From Owenia fusiformis (Eukaryota; Annelida; Polychaeta; Sabellida; Oweniidae), in NCBI GenBank assembly GCA_903813345.2, contig CAIIXF020000010.1, forward strand, positions 4,581,169 through 4,645,168: a stretch of DNA of 64,000 nt, in the 5' to 3' direction. This document shows, one piece after another, positions 52,501-63,649 of the stretch (position 1 is the first letter of the stretch; every line of letters starts with the position of its first letter). Below the pieces are notes generated by a model. It searched no databases. It saw only the letters and a list, made by a program, of their open reading frames with translations, and was not told where the DNA came from. Made by a program: the position numbers and the translations under genes.

Positions 52501-55500
52501 TGAGTTTTCTTAAACTACATACCTTTGCATTGTCTTTTCTGTATCTGTGTGCTCCATATACAATGTAAGAGTTAAGCAGCATTCAACTGAGTATTGCAAC
52601 GCCCACTTTATGCCAGTATTGGAGTTCATCCATCACTGTGTGATCATTTGATCTGTGCTATCCACTGTCCCCATCGGTTGTTATCCTGCAATAAGTAAAT
52701 GATTAGGCTATCTGATTATCATTTGTATAACAAATATTAGTTTTACTTATCATATGAACGAATTTCAGAAAATGCGCTATATGTTCAATAAATATTTTGT
52801 ACAAATCTATGTACCACGATTCCTTTCTTGAGACATGTATTTCACTGAGTCTGTTCAATGTGTTCTTTCTACTGTTAAGTAGTTACAATATACACCAGTC
52901 AGAAATAACATACAAATATTTATTTCTATTGAGGTTGAATACCTGTGCATCTTTCACTAGTGATATTTCACGAAGCCCGAAGTGCAAGTGGAATATCTTG
53001 TGAAAGCGTCAAGTGTCAAGCATTCACCAAAAATAGAATTAAATATTTATTTTATTATTCACTGTTATATTCCTCATTCACATATATGGAATGACAAACT
53101 ATTGATGTCTATTTAATCATAACAATGTACCCCCGAATATATACAATCAAAATTACACTGGACTAAGTTGTGACAGATGAATATTGCTTGTTATTTTTGT
53201 TGATTTAATTTCAGTAGGACCATTCTTCTGTTTTCAGGGTAAACTAAATCAAATGTCTGAGAGGAACAAAGAAAAAAAATAAAATAAAGTTATTTCAGGT
53301 AACTTGTCTAAAGATATATGGCATTAACCAGGAAAGTTATGCACTGTTCCTGTGGTGTGAATATGTTTTAAATGTGAAAGCAAAATATAAAAGTGTAAAA
53401 ATAGGGTCTTGTATGACATATTTTCACAGAAAGTTATCAAGGTAAAAATTTTACCTCTTGCTCATAGAGACCAGTCCCGCAATCAGAGCAATGTTTTCAT
53501 GGAGAGTATTATGGCAGAATTCCCGTTGAACGCAGAAATCAAGCACCTGACCTTGATATAGGGGTTGCAGCCAGGCTTGTCTTCAACTAATGCAACCTCA
53601 TTATTGTTCATGTGCCAGAACTGCAAAAGTAGCTGAAATCGGTCTCTCGTAAAGTTTTTTCCTAACTGGGGGTTGCCTGATTCCATCTATAATGAGAAAA
53701 TGCATAGAGGTTATTTACTTGGAGGGATTGAACGTGGGGTTTATTTCCCTAGGATCATGATTTTTCATTTTTCGAATTTTCTTTTCTAAAATTATATTCT
53801 TTTTCCTTCAAAAATCTTCATTTTGGGCCAAATTTTTCATTTTAGGCCGAATTTTCATTTTTTCATACACAGTACTTTATATCATTTTACTTCATGATTT
53901 GAATTCATACATTACAAAATGATATTATTTTTTTATTTAGTGACCTGTTTCTGTACATGACCTATAAAATACTCTATAATCAGTCTTCTGATTAGTCTAA
54001 TTAATCTTATGAAAAGGTTATAGTGTCACAATAATGGCAATACACATATGTTCAGGGTTGGCTCTGGAAATTGACTTGCGGGACTTGAATTTAAATAAAT
54101 GAGCTCTGGGTCCACTTTTTTCAAAAATGCCAAAGAAAAGTACAAAGAAACGGCCTCTCAGCCTTTAGGCCGAGAATGACACCTGCCTTTCCCCTTGGCC
54201 ATCACTGATAAAACAAACATTACCTTGTTTTTGTCCAATATGACTCCAGTGTTGCTTTCTGAATCAAACACATATTTAGCAGCATCTCAATGAAGGCTTT
54301 CATTCAGAGATGGATGTACTGTATTTTCCCACTGTATAGCCTACTCCAATCTTTGAGAAACTCCTCTTCTCTTTGTGCTGTAAAGGAAAGATCATTGTAT
54401 ATAAATATTTATTCCATAATTATAATAGCATGTTTTCCCTGGGAAATAAATAAGATTTCGCATCAGGCAAAATCCTGTATCAGATCCCATATTAGATCCG
54501 ATAGAAGAATTCAATTGTATCATTTTATATCACACCATCATTGGGTGATGACATTCAAAACTTATAAATAAGTTTCAGTTGTGTTGGAGTATTAATATTT
54601 TCCCTGAGAAAATATGATATTGATCTCGAAGAATATCACTTTGACACTTGGGCTATTGCCCTCGGTCAATATGATATTTTCCTTGGCCAATATTATATTT
54701 TCCCACAGAATAAAATTCATATACCATCTCTCCCATTAAATAATCTCTATATAACATAACATTTACTATATACAAGGAAGTAGCCATAATGGAAATGAGG
54801 GAAATTTCAAAAAAAATATTTATACTGAAGCTGAAGTAGAGTGTTTACCTAAATTTAAATCTGCCTCTTCCAGAGATCAAATTGATTTTATTGGGGCAAT
54901 ACTAGAATAATGTGCTTTCCTTTATCTTCACAGACTTAATATACACATATTGTCCAAATAAATGTTTTCCTGAAAAATGGTGGTGAGGCAAAAGCCTCAC
55001 CTGTCTCAAGTTTGGCTTCACCCATGTTACGGGTACAGGTACTGTATAACTACCTGTATGAATACAGTAGATAAAAAATTATTGGTACATACCTTTTGAT
55101 ATACAAATATGACCTTCATGCTGAACACATACTGTTAAACACTTTTGTACATGTTGTAATGTATTGTAAAACAGTACATTGTATTGTACTATACTACATT
55201 AATTATAATCAATATCATAAACCTTGTACATGTACATAAATTGCAATTATGTACTATACTCTAGTAATATTGGTAAACACTGAAACACTGTTTAATTGCC
55301 TACCTGTACATTGCAGTTGTTCAGCATAACATTACACTGTACTTTCAGCAGTCATATGATCCCAAACTCCATCCATGTATTAATCAAAGTAAATATCATT
55401 GATGCGGCATTTGGTATTGTTTGCTTTGTCTGGTTCCTAAAACATATATTGTCAGCTATACATGAAGTTCACAACAGTATAGCTCTTCACTTTATTCAGT

Positions 55501-58500
55501 GACTGACCATGTTGTAGTCAAAGCAGGGATTAAAAAAATAAATTGAGGTGGGACATCTAAGGCAAAACTGGACTGAAATACAACATTACTGTAATTCAAT
55601 TAAAAAACATCTGACACAGATTGGAACATAAATAAATAAATGACAGGTGGATTTGCTGAAGTGAGGATTTCCAATGTTAAAAATGTTGGAAAGTATGGGC
55701 TTTCAGATGGCCATGGTTGGTGATAGAAAATCCACCTGTCCACTCGAGTCTCAAGCCAATTCTCAGTAGATATAATGTACATGTAGTGGCCTTGGAAGAA
55801 GGTAATTCCCAACTGTATTTGTCTTTGAAAAAGTTTGCTATCAGCTCTAGATGCATGGATATTGTACATAGCCATACACGTCAATGTAAAGGAGTATTCG
55901 GTATACTAGTATATGTATTGCATTGTCCATGGCAATGAAACAGTGCAATGAAATAGTACAATGAAATGATAAAGAAACAATAAGAAAATCAAAACAAAAA
56001 TAAAATTGAAAAAAAATTCATGAATTCTGCAGTTCATTAGTGGTTTAGACACTATAGAGCCATAAATATCATAAAATCAATAAATATTTGTTATCAGATA
56101 TACATGCAGTACCTTTCTCTGTGTCATTACATTGCAAAAAGACAATGATCCCTCAAGAATATGCGATATATTGAAGAGCAAATTTGTTCATTTTTAACCT
56201 GGATGGCGCCATTTTGAATGTCACATGATCACCATGATCAAGTCATGTGACTTAGTTTTCAAAGTATGTTATTTGCTCTATTTACACTCTAAATAAAATA
56301 TGTTCGATAATAGTATTCATCTAATAGTTAGATGAAAATAATTCAGTTCAAATAATTCAGCTGATAACTTACAACGTCGATTATAATTGATACAACTCAA
56401 AAAAAATCTTGACTGGAATTTTTCTGGTCCTCCCGGTCTATTTACCTTATCAAATTGTAATCTTTCCTTTGATTGCTGAGGTCCAGGGACACATCTTCAC
56501 TGATTACAAGGTATGGGAATATTCCCATCATCATATGACTTGCTTCGGACACCAGAGAGATCAGAATCACTATCAAATAGGCTTTCAATAAAAATCACTG
56601 CCATCGTCATTTAGTGCCGCCATTTTTCCCGCCAAATATTTGTTTGAAAATTTGTTTTTATTTTTCCTGTTTTTAAAAACTCGATCAAGTTGAGAAAAAT
56701 GAACAAACAAGCACAGTGTTTCGAAATATTTATTGTTTTAGACATACAATATCATGTTTATTTGTGAAGATCTGCATGTCTTGCATAATTACTGAGGGGA
56801 ATCCCCTTTTACATGGGAATGACGTAAAGCCGATCTCATCGGCTTTAGCACTGAAGCAAAGGTTTTTCAGAGCCGATTTAATCGGCTCTCGCAAACACAA
56901 ATGTGACGTCAGAGCCGATTTAATCGGCTCTCGCATTGACGGGGTTAAGGTTTTAGAATTTTAGATTAACTATATGTCACTCTAATGGTCTCATCCATGT
57001 AGCTAAATGAAAAACAGATAAACAGATGTCCAAAAATAAGACAAACAAACCTAATCAAAATGTCATACTTCTCAAATGCAAAGTGAGTGAGATTTGGAGT
57101 TTTTGACAATTAATGAAATGAACAAACTGGAGACACAAGCACAGAATTGCATAGAAATTTCAGTACATAAGCCTGATATTTTCATCTTTACGATTTAACC
57201 ATGAGCTTTTTAAAATCTCTGGGAATTTTGTTAGAGAGTATTCTGCAGGTTAAAAAATGTCCTTATATCACCCACTATGAATATGACAGGGATGTCAACA
57301 GGAGAGTCAATACAGTGAACTGACATGACGCTGTATGTACTGACATCTAGTACTAAATTGAATAGCAAACTGTGTTGGGCTTTCTTAAATTGAGTTCTTA
57401 CAATTGAGTAACTGCATACTCAATGCTTGAATTGAGTAACTTGATTTACACCTACCTGGTACTTTGCCATATTTGGATGATGTAAGGAATTTGGGTCAGT
57501 CCCGTATGAATGTTCATCATAGAGGAACTTAACCTCCGTAGCTCCCGCATCCTCGGCATTCTGAATCAGCTCCTGCAACAAGTAAAATACACTTCAATGC
57601 ATTTTAATATATTATTTACTTTAATCACATACTGTACACATATTTCATTCTATTAAAGGTGGATACGTATATACTTTCAACAGTGATATTTCATGAAGCT
57701 TGAATTAAATAGCTAGCTAGGGGAATATCTCTTTGTGAAAGTGCCAAAGGTACTCACTGAAAATAGAATGAAATATTTGTTTTACTATATTGCATGAAGA
57801 AACAGGAAATATCAATGAGTGAGGAATATCTCGCAGCAGCAATTATCACTCATGGGGATTTTCTATATTTTAATGAATGAAATCGAGTTTCTTTGAAAAT
57901 TCCCAGAAGAGAGAGATATTCATATTACAGATGTGTGGACTGTAGAGATGTCCTTATTATGAGAATGTTCACAGAATAGATACATTCACATTCTTATAGT
58001 GAAGAATTCTCATTATAGAGGTGTTCACATGCAATGGATATGTTTACATTATAGAGAGATGTTCATAGAAAGGCCTTTACATTCTTCAAGAGACTGGTTC
58101 ATAAAGGAGAGGTGTTCATATTCTTCAGATGTGTTTATATCAGAGAGGTGTTTATATAAAGAGATACAGTTCTAATTCAAACATCTACCACCTGATACTA
58201 TGCATTATATAAACAACATTCAATGTGATACAGAAAAATATATTTAAAGAGCTAATTGCGTAAATAAGGAGGATAAGGTCAATTAGTATAATCACATTAT
58301 AGTTTCCACATTTCAAAAATATGAATCATCTCAAATTTATTTTCTTGAACTGATGTATCCTTACACCTAACCAAATCCTCTGACCCTTGAAAGTAGTTTT
58401 GATTATCTCAAAGATAAAATAGTTTCATGTACCAAAACTTTGGTGTTTTATCCACAAATGACTGTACAGAAAAACACATCAGTCTAGTCAAACATTTCAA

Positions 58501-61500
58501 TCATAAGATGAATGTAAGTGACTTAAATCAGTAAAATATAAAACTGAATAATAAGGTTTTAATTATAAATATACATAAATGCTTAAATAAATCAAGGGCT
58601 TCAATAATATAAGCTTGAAAATAAAGAATGGTTAATTAAGATGTAAATTTTCTGGTTGGATATGTTGTATTATGATTCATCAGATCTCATCAATCATCTA
58701 CCATAATGCACCATGTGTTACTTCTCATTTACAAACGGTTATTGTACAATCTAACTTATTTAAGGTCATTATAACCTGAAATATATTTCCCATTAGTATA
58801 TAGAATGGAATTCATATGTTTCTATTGATTCTTAGCATGATTTAATGTATATGTTTTTTTCTAATACAAAAATATTTCAGATAATTTTAAAGTACCTTTT
58901 CAATTTAATTTTTATATAGGATCAAATGGAGAAATGCCACACCGCCTTTTGATAAAAATGCACATTTTGGGTTCCCCTGGCCATGCCATATCGCTGTTCA
59001 AGAGCCAAAGTGTTCTATTTCAAAAAACATGACTTTTGGGAAATCAAGTTTTAAAGTTTGATACTTAATAACTTTTTTTGTATGAAACCCAGCTTTTTGA
59101 TGTTTCTACAACTGATTTATATTAATATGATCTCTGATATTTCAAAAAATGGGAATTATTTGATTAGTTTAAGTATGTTTTTAAAAACATGACAAGTGGA
59201 GATAGAACAATTTGAGTCATTTTTTTTTAGAAAAGCTGACTTAGGACAAATGTGATAGAACAATTACACAATTTGAACAATTTGGTTTTTATATTTATTT
59301 ATTTTTATTTTATGACACCATAATTTGGTTCGGACAATGTAAAATTACAATCTAAAATACAAAATAAAAGATATCATTTTATATATAAAATATCATTATC
59401 ATGGACATCATCAATTACATCAGCAACTTGTCATTTTTATTGCTCCGTTATATTATCTCACTAAATTAACATTATGTCTTCTTGTTGTTGTCATTTTATG
59501 TTCTAAGTTACAAATCTCTGTTTGGTACATTCATTTCTATTAAATCACTAATTTTTCTACACTTTCTTTGCAGCCTCTTTTGTCTTTTACTTTTTTTGTT
59601 TTCTCTGCTACTCCCTCGTTTGCTGTAAAGTTCCTTGGAAGCGATTGTCCATCCCAAGCTGTCTGCTCATTTCCTTTCATTTGTGCTTGAGTTTTCATTG
59701 TTTTTCTTTTTCCTACTTTTACATTATCAATAATTTCGTTCACACAGTTATGTCTTACAAGTAAAGTTTTTTTAAATTAAGTAAATTACAATTTTTTGTT
59801 GTTTTCACTTTATGTCCTAAGTTAAAGATCTCTTTTGGTACGTTACATATTTGGTAAGTTATGATAGATGACAAGTAAGTTATGATTAGAATGACAAAGC
59901 ATCAAAACATATGTGATCGACCAGGCGTCCGTCCGTTGGTCCGTCCGTCAACATTGGCCGCACAAATCAAAACTGCTATTCAAATTGAGTCATAACCACA
60001 TTCATTTTATGCATATCCATAATGCCTATTTGACCTATCATCGCTATTTCCCAAATTCGCCCGGTTTCCGAGAAATTGCTGAATTTGACGTCAAAAAGTC
60101 AATTTTTTGTAAATACTAGACACTTTGTTGAAGAAGAACTTTCAAATAACTTGTAGTAGTTGCTTTATATGCAGCTTATGTCCTCTGAAGATTTTAAAGC
60201 TCTTGGAATTACAGTTTTTGGTGTTTACTCTATAAAACTTTGACAAAAAGTAGGACTTAGTCATTTTCAGGAAACTTTCTCATGTATAAAGTCAATGGCA
60301 GGTTTTGTGATTGACAAGTTTCTCAAAGTTTGCCTTATACTTGATCATTTCTTGCAATGAATTACATTATTACTAGATTTAAGCATTCCCTACATATTGC
60401 TTAATATATGTCAGCATCAAATTTTTACCGTTTTTTGAGATATTTGACGTCAAAAAACAGTAAAAATAAGTTATTTTTCAACTTGCTTCAATTTGACCAA
60501 ATTCTTTTTTGAAAATCATCTACAAGTTGCCAGGTGTTCAAATCTGACATTAGTTTTAGGATTTGACCTTTACTTGACCTTCAGTGACCTTCGAAAGGTC
60601 AAAATTGGATGTAAATTTTGGTCAGCTTAATCACAAAAGACCTCACTGAGCTCTGACTAAGTAAAATTTTCAAGGTCAAAGGTCATCAAACTAGGGTCAC
60701 ACAACTGTGCTATCTAAGTTTCTCAAAGTTCGAGACTACAAATCCAAATCAATATTTTGGTTTGAAAGTCAGGATATACATTCCTCTGAAGGTTCCAAAC
60801 TGTGTGAGCACAGGACCGTGAGTCCTTTCATTATAAAAAATTAAGTAAATTACAAGTTAATTCTTCTTGTAGATGTCATTCTATGTTTTAAAATCAAAAT
60901 CTCTGTGTGGTACGTTCAGTTCTGTTAAATCACTCATCTTTCTACACTCTCTTTTTTAATTTTGTTTGTTTTCTACTCCCCCTTTTGCTGGATGAGATAG
61001 AACAAATCAACTTTTACAGTTCTCTGAGATCTTGACATAGGATAATTTAATTCATTTTGGATAACTGTTTTTCCAGACATAGAACAATTGAATATTTCCC
61101 CAAAATACTGAAAATCACATGCTTACAGCTATATTTCACACTTGAGACCATGCTAGATGGAAAGAGCATCGTCAAATTAGGGGGAATCCACATTTATCTC
61201 ATTTTGGCCAAAAAGTGACATAGAACACTTTGGCTCTTGAACAGCGATATACCAATAAATTTAAAGTTTAAAGATTTTAATAAGTACACATATTTACCCT
61301 CATTTGTTCATTGGTCTATAATGACAGGCGTGTTTACAAAAAAAAGTTTCAAATCACACCTGTTGAAAAGTGATAATGACGACCAAACGCGATTACACAA
61401 GAGGAAAACATGTACTCTAATGAACTTAACATTTGATTGGTTGTACTTTTTCAAAAATGACAATAAAATTCTAATTTTGCTTGGAAAGATTGCTATCCAC

Positions 61501-62163
61501 AACCTATGACATCATCAATCTTGCAATAATGTTGAGTTCAGTGAAATTTTTGCAAATTAAAAATTCTATGTCAATACATAATCCATGAAAAATATTTTGT
61601 TTTTCTTTGATGCATTAGTTTACAACTTTCCCCAAAATTGATATTAATAAGAAGAGTTCATTCTCAACAGATCGTAAGATTTATGTATGATAATTAACCT
61701 AATGTTAGGAGGGAGATCAAAGCCACACAAACGTCAAATACAAAAATGTTTAATAATCTAAATTTATTGCTAGGCATGATGGTATTTATCAGAGGTTTGT
61801 TCGACATTGTGAAAAGCTTTAAATACAATTTAACTTAAGTAAAGAGTGAATAGACAAACTTTAGCCACCCTATCCTAGATGTCATTTAGTTCTAAATACA
61901 TGTATGTACATGCAAATTATCAATTTTTAAGACAAGTCCAAATATGATTTTGAGCCTGGGATCAAATGGTGAGTAAAACAGCTCAAATAATGAGTATAAC
62001 ATATCAAAAATAGAAAATGTAACATATCAAAAGGTGTGATTTTTTCATACATTTAGTGTACCTTTAGTATCTGTCCATCATCTGGGTACTGGTCTAGGAT
62101 CTTCCTAAGTTGGATGATCAGTGTGGGAAGTATGATCCCAGTGTTGAACTCATCTTCCTCCAT
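34259..62163 (-). CDS. SACS: Sacsin, giant co-chaperone, complete coding region in six exons
   Basis: Exons 62163-62062, 57572-57456, 50391-50244, 49561-47813, 47261-35221 and 34558-34259 total 14457 nt, giving 4818 residues and a stop; phases agree at every junction. Human sacsin has 4579. Sacsin is a cytosolic, mitochondria-associated chaperone-like protein that influences intermediate filaments. Three sacsin repeat regions each carry a GHKL ATP-binding start: [17 protein letters not shown] at residue 35, [17 protein letters not shown] at about 1460 and [17 protein letters not shown] at about 2534. The paired glycine motifs are GYFGLGF, GRFGLGF and GQYGIGF. A J domain (KWHPDKN, HPD at about 4577) and a HEPN domain (about 4684-4818) close the protein. 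Against human sacsin, no ubiquitin-like domain precedes the first repeat, a Ser-rich insert lies at about 3050-3120, and the HEPN domain is split by an intron. Confidence 0.97.
34559..35220 (-). other. SACS intron 5, inside the HEPN domain
   Basis: 662-bp phase-0 intron (GTATGT ... ATTGCAG). AT-rich, with no repeats or other genes recognised. Confidence 0.9.
35221..47261 (-). CDS. SACS: SACS exon 5: 12-kb giant exon
   Basis: 12041 nt with no stop, acceptor GGTTTTAG and donor GTATGT, residues 706-4719. In order: the end of repeat 1, repeat 2 from about 1460, repeat 3 from about 2534, and a Ser-rich insert about 3050-3120 with GSQENL, GSRENL and GSKENL sub-repeats. A long helical region follows, including the stretch where XPCB-like homology is described in the human protein. 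Then come an acidic segment, a Q/E/K/R-rich coiled coil at about 4431-4529, the J domain and the first helix of HEPN ([14 protein letters not shown] ... EWACYKCHQ). Most of human sacsin is also encoded by one exon of about this size, so the exon structure is ancient. Confidence 0.97.
47309..47411 (-). mobile_element. GTCACCA-ended MITE (SACS intron 4)
   Basis: The reverse complement reads ATGTCACCATGTCCACCA ... taacaaatggcag-gtggtgacat, the same family as in the two NDUFS7 copies. Confidence 0.78.
47678..47762. repeat. Foldback repeat in SACS intron 4
   Basis: gtgttcccaagccactgtgt at the left is inverted as acacagtggcttggtaacac at the right; the homology continues inwards through tgcaacaag/cttgttgca. 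Confidence 0.75.
47813..49561 (-). CDS. SACS: SACS exon 4: remainder of the first sacsin repeat
   Basis: 1749 nt, acceptor CTTCCAG, donor GTAAGT; codes for residues 124-705 plus two split codons. [20 protein letters not shown] and the later [20 protein letters not shown] and [11 protein letters not shown] blocks match human repeat 1 closely. An acidic, Ser/Asn/Thr-rich loop (48700-48880) is probably a lineage-specific insertion. Confidence 0.96.
50244..50391 (-). CDS. SACS: SACS exon 3: ATPase glycine motif
   Basis: 148 nt. It encodes [20 protein letters not shown] and [19 protein letters not shown]. GxFGxGF-x-SV-x-HxT is the GHKL lid/glycine box. Acceptor TTTACAG, donor GTATGT. Confidence 0.96.
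53483..53686 (-). pseudogene. piggyBac transposase fragment
   Basis: The minus-strand frame contains [20 protein letters not shown] followed by a [17 protein letters not shown] stretch. This corresponds to the piggyBac-family segment usually written as (M)-x-R-x-RF-x-x-LL-x-x-x-H ... D-x-LYK-(I/V)-RP-L-I. Only this ~65-codon piece is present, with no flanking inverted ends. It lies in the SACS intron in sense orientation. Confidence 0.6.
56826..56938. repeat. Cluster of three short palindromes (AGCCGAT...ATCGGCT)
   Basis: aagccgatctcatcggcttt at about 56827, then agagccgatttaatcggctc at about 56870 and again at about 56911, each able to form a hairpin. The last two are identical. Confidence 0.85.
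57456..57572 (-). CDS. SACS: SACS exon 2: ATPase N-box
   Basis: 117 nt, phase 0 at both ends, acceptor CTTGTTGCAG, donor GTAGGT. It encodes [20 protein letters not shown] and on to MAKYQ. The Asn-Ala-x-Asp-Ala core is the Mg-ATP-binding motif and is identical to human sacsin over some 17 residues. Confidence 0.96.
58991..61247. mobile_element. 2.26-kb TA-flanked inverted-repeat element
   Basis: 28-bp perfect termini begin TCGCTGTTCAAGAGCCAAAG and are flanked on both sides by TA, as in Tc1/mariner-type insertions. Subterminal tagaacaa motifs recur near 59200-59270 and 60990-61090. A ~45-95-bp block with tctctgtttggtac-like text appears three times (about 59490, 59800, 60880). The middle, 59905-60830, appears to be a nested copy of the cgtccgtc dispersed repeat. 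No transposase recognised. Confidence 0.75.
59905..60830. repeat. Dispersed repeat nested in the 58991-61247 element
   Basis: Begins near ccaggcgtccgtccgttggt. The part at 60460-60550 is the reverse complement of window positions 5-75, so it belongs with the repeats in PIAS introns 3 and 4. It ends near aggaccgtgagtcctttcat. Confidence 0.65.
62062..62163 (-). CDS. SACS: SACS exon 1 coding part (start codon)
   Basis: 34 codons: [20 protein letters not shown], then [14 protein letters not shown], donor GTACAC. The end matches human [20 protein letters not shown]. The ATG lies two bases after an acceptor (TATTTCCAG), so a 5' exon exists upstream. It could be purely untranslated, or could extend the protein if the AAATGG junction is read in frame from an upstream coding exon. 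Confidence 0.88.
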
Positions 62164-62690
62164 TTCTGGAAATATACATTTCATATTTAATCCTACTCAT
62201 AGGTTATATCATAGATATTAATGTTTTTGTATTTCTCTTTAAATGATCTCTTAAAGTGTGCCCCTGACCCGGCTACGTATAGCACAGAGTTTATACTGGC
62301 GGATTAGACTAGTTCATTTTTTATATGTGTGTGAGAGCTTTCTCTTATTTGCGTTTTTTCGTTTAGTACGGTTTTGTTATAATTGCCGAGGTCATATAAC
62401 CGGGATAAAACCATGATTATCGTTGACTGCCCACACACAAAACATACGTTGAGTGAACAGTGTTATTACAAACAACAGGCTTTAGAATACAAAGCGTAGT
62501 GTGATAATAAGCTGCACACTACCACTGCTGCATGTACATATTACTAATTTACTAGGGCTCCCAAAGAGTGGATAGGGAGGTTGTGTTTGTAACTTTTAAA
62601 TTTTACATATCAAAATTGTCATTTTACATGTCATAATTTGTTGGTTTCATTCGTTTAGCCAATCAAAACATTGTAAAACAATAAATTGTC

Positions 62691-62871
62691 TACAAAGTTG
62701 TTGATTTTCTTTCTCAGAGATATTTATTTTTATTTTTGACGTTTCGTAGGTAAACTTTTTTATTTTTGACGTTTCGTAGGATGTCCATCCTAAAGAAGTA
62801 GGATGGACATCCTACGAAACGTCAAAAATAAAAATAAATATCTCTGAGAAAGAAAATCAACAACTTTGTAC
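62691..62871. mobile_element. Foldback element with TACAAAGTTGTTGATTTTC ends
   Basis: The arms include ctcagagatatttattttta and atttttgacgtttcgtagg. The left arm carries the ttttgacgtttcgtagg block twice, the right arm once. The hairpin is close to perfect, and TA at both ends suggests a Tc1/mariner-type MITE. Confidence 0.8.
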
Positions 62872-63649
62872 ATTACTACCAGAGAGATGAACATTCATAG
62901 AAGCAATAAATTGTCTGTTACGTACAATCAATTTTGTTCAGTTTTGATTAGTTGTCAGAATAAAGTTACGTTCATCTGAATCCATGTATCAAAACAAAAA
63001 TCCTATTTTCACTTCAAAATACTTCAGTGAGATGAAGGCTCGGAATTGTCACATGCAATAACTTATTGTCGTATTCGTTATTTTATCTTCTCGATAGTAG
63101 CATTTAGTCGCACATTTGATGCCAGGTCACCTTGTCGCGTACCTCTTGGGGAACCCCACATTTATGTGTGTACTCATGGAAGTAAATTCCCCGGTGTAGC
63201 CGAGAGCCACAAACTTTTCAACAGGTTCGAAATGACCAATTTCTCTCATATATACTCTAAATATTTTATTATTTAGCACCTACAAAGTATTGCTAATAAC
63301 CATATGTAATTTCAATAAGGAAACTTATCTGGCTACATATAAATTCAATATCAACACTAGCTGTTCTCTCAACACGTCCTGGCTTACCTTGTGGTGACAA
63401 ACCCTGGATTTTCGCTATTTATAGTTTATCAACACCTGGACGCATGCGCATTTTATACTTTATCGGGCACTTTAAGGCATGTACTTACCTATGAAAGTAC
63501 AAAACTATGAATACATGTATTTTTAAACAGAAACCAAAATCATGGATCATTAATTCTCAAAATAGTAAAATGTCAACAGTGGGTGAAACCCCAACTTTGG
63601 TATGTACAGGAAACCAGGCAATGTTTCTGTTTGAAAATACATGTGTTAT

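Larger units (their letters stand above)
50392..57455 (-). other. SACS intron 2 (7.1 kb)
   Basis: Holds a diverged copy of the ctgctcttgcatctg repeat at about 50505-50640, a piggyBac relic (53483-53686) and a palindrome cluster (56818-56940). Elsewhere it is AT-rich with nothing I can name. Confidence 0.6.
57573..62061 (-). other. SACS intron 1 (4.5 kb)
   Basis: Half of it is the inverted-repeat element at 58991-61247. A run of gagatgttca/aggtgttcat-like phrases fills 57900-58170. I see nothing else. Confidence 0.6.
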
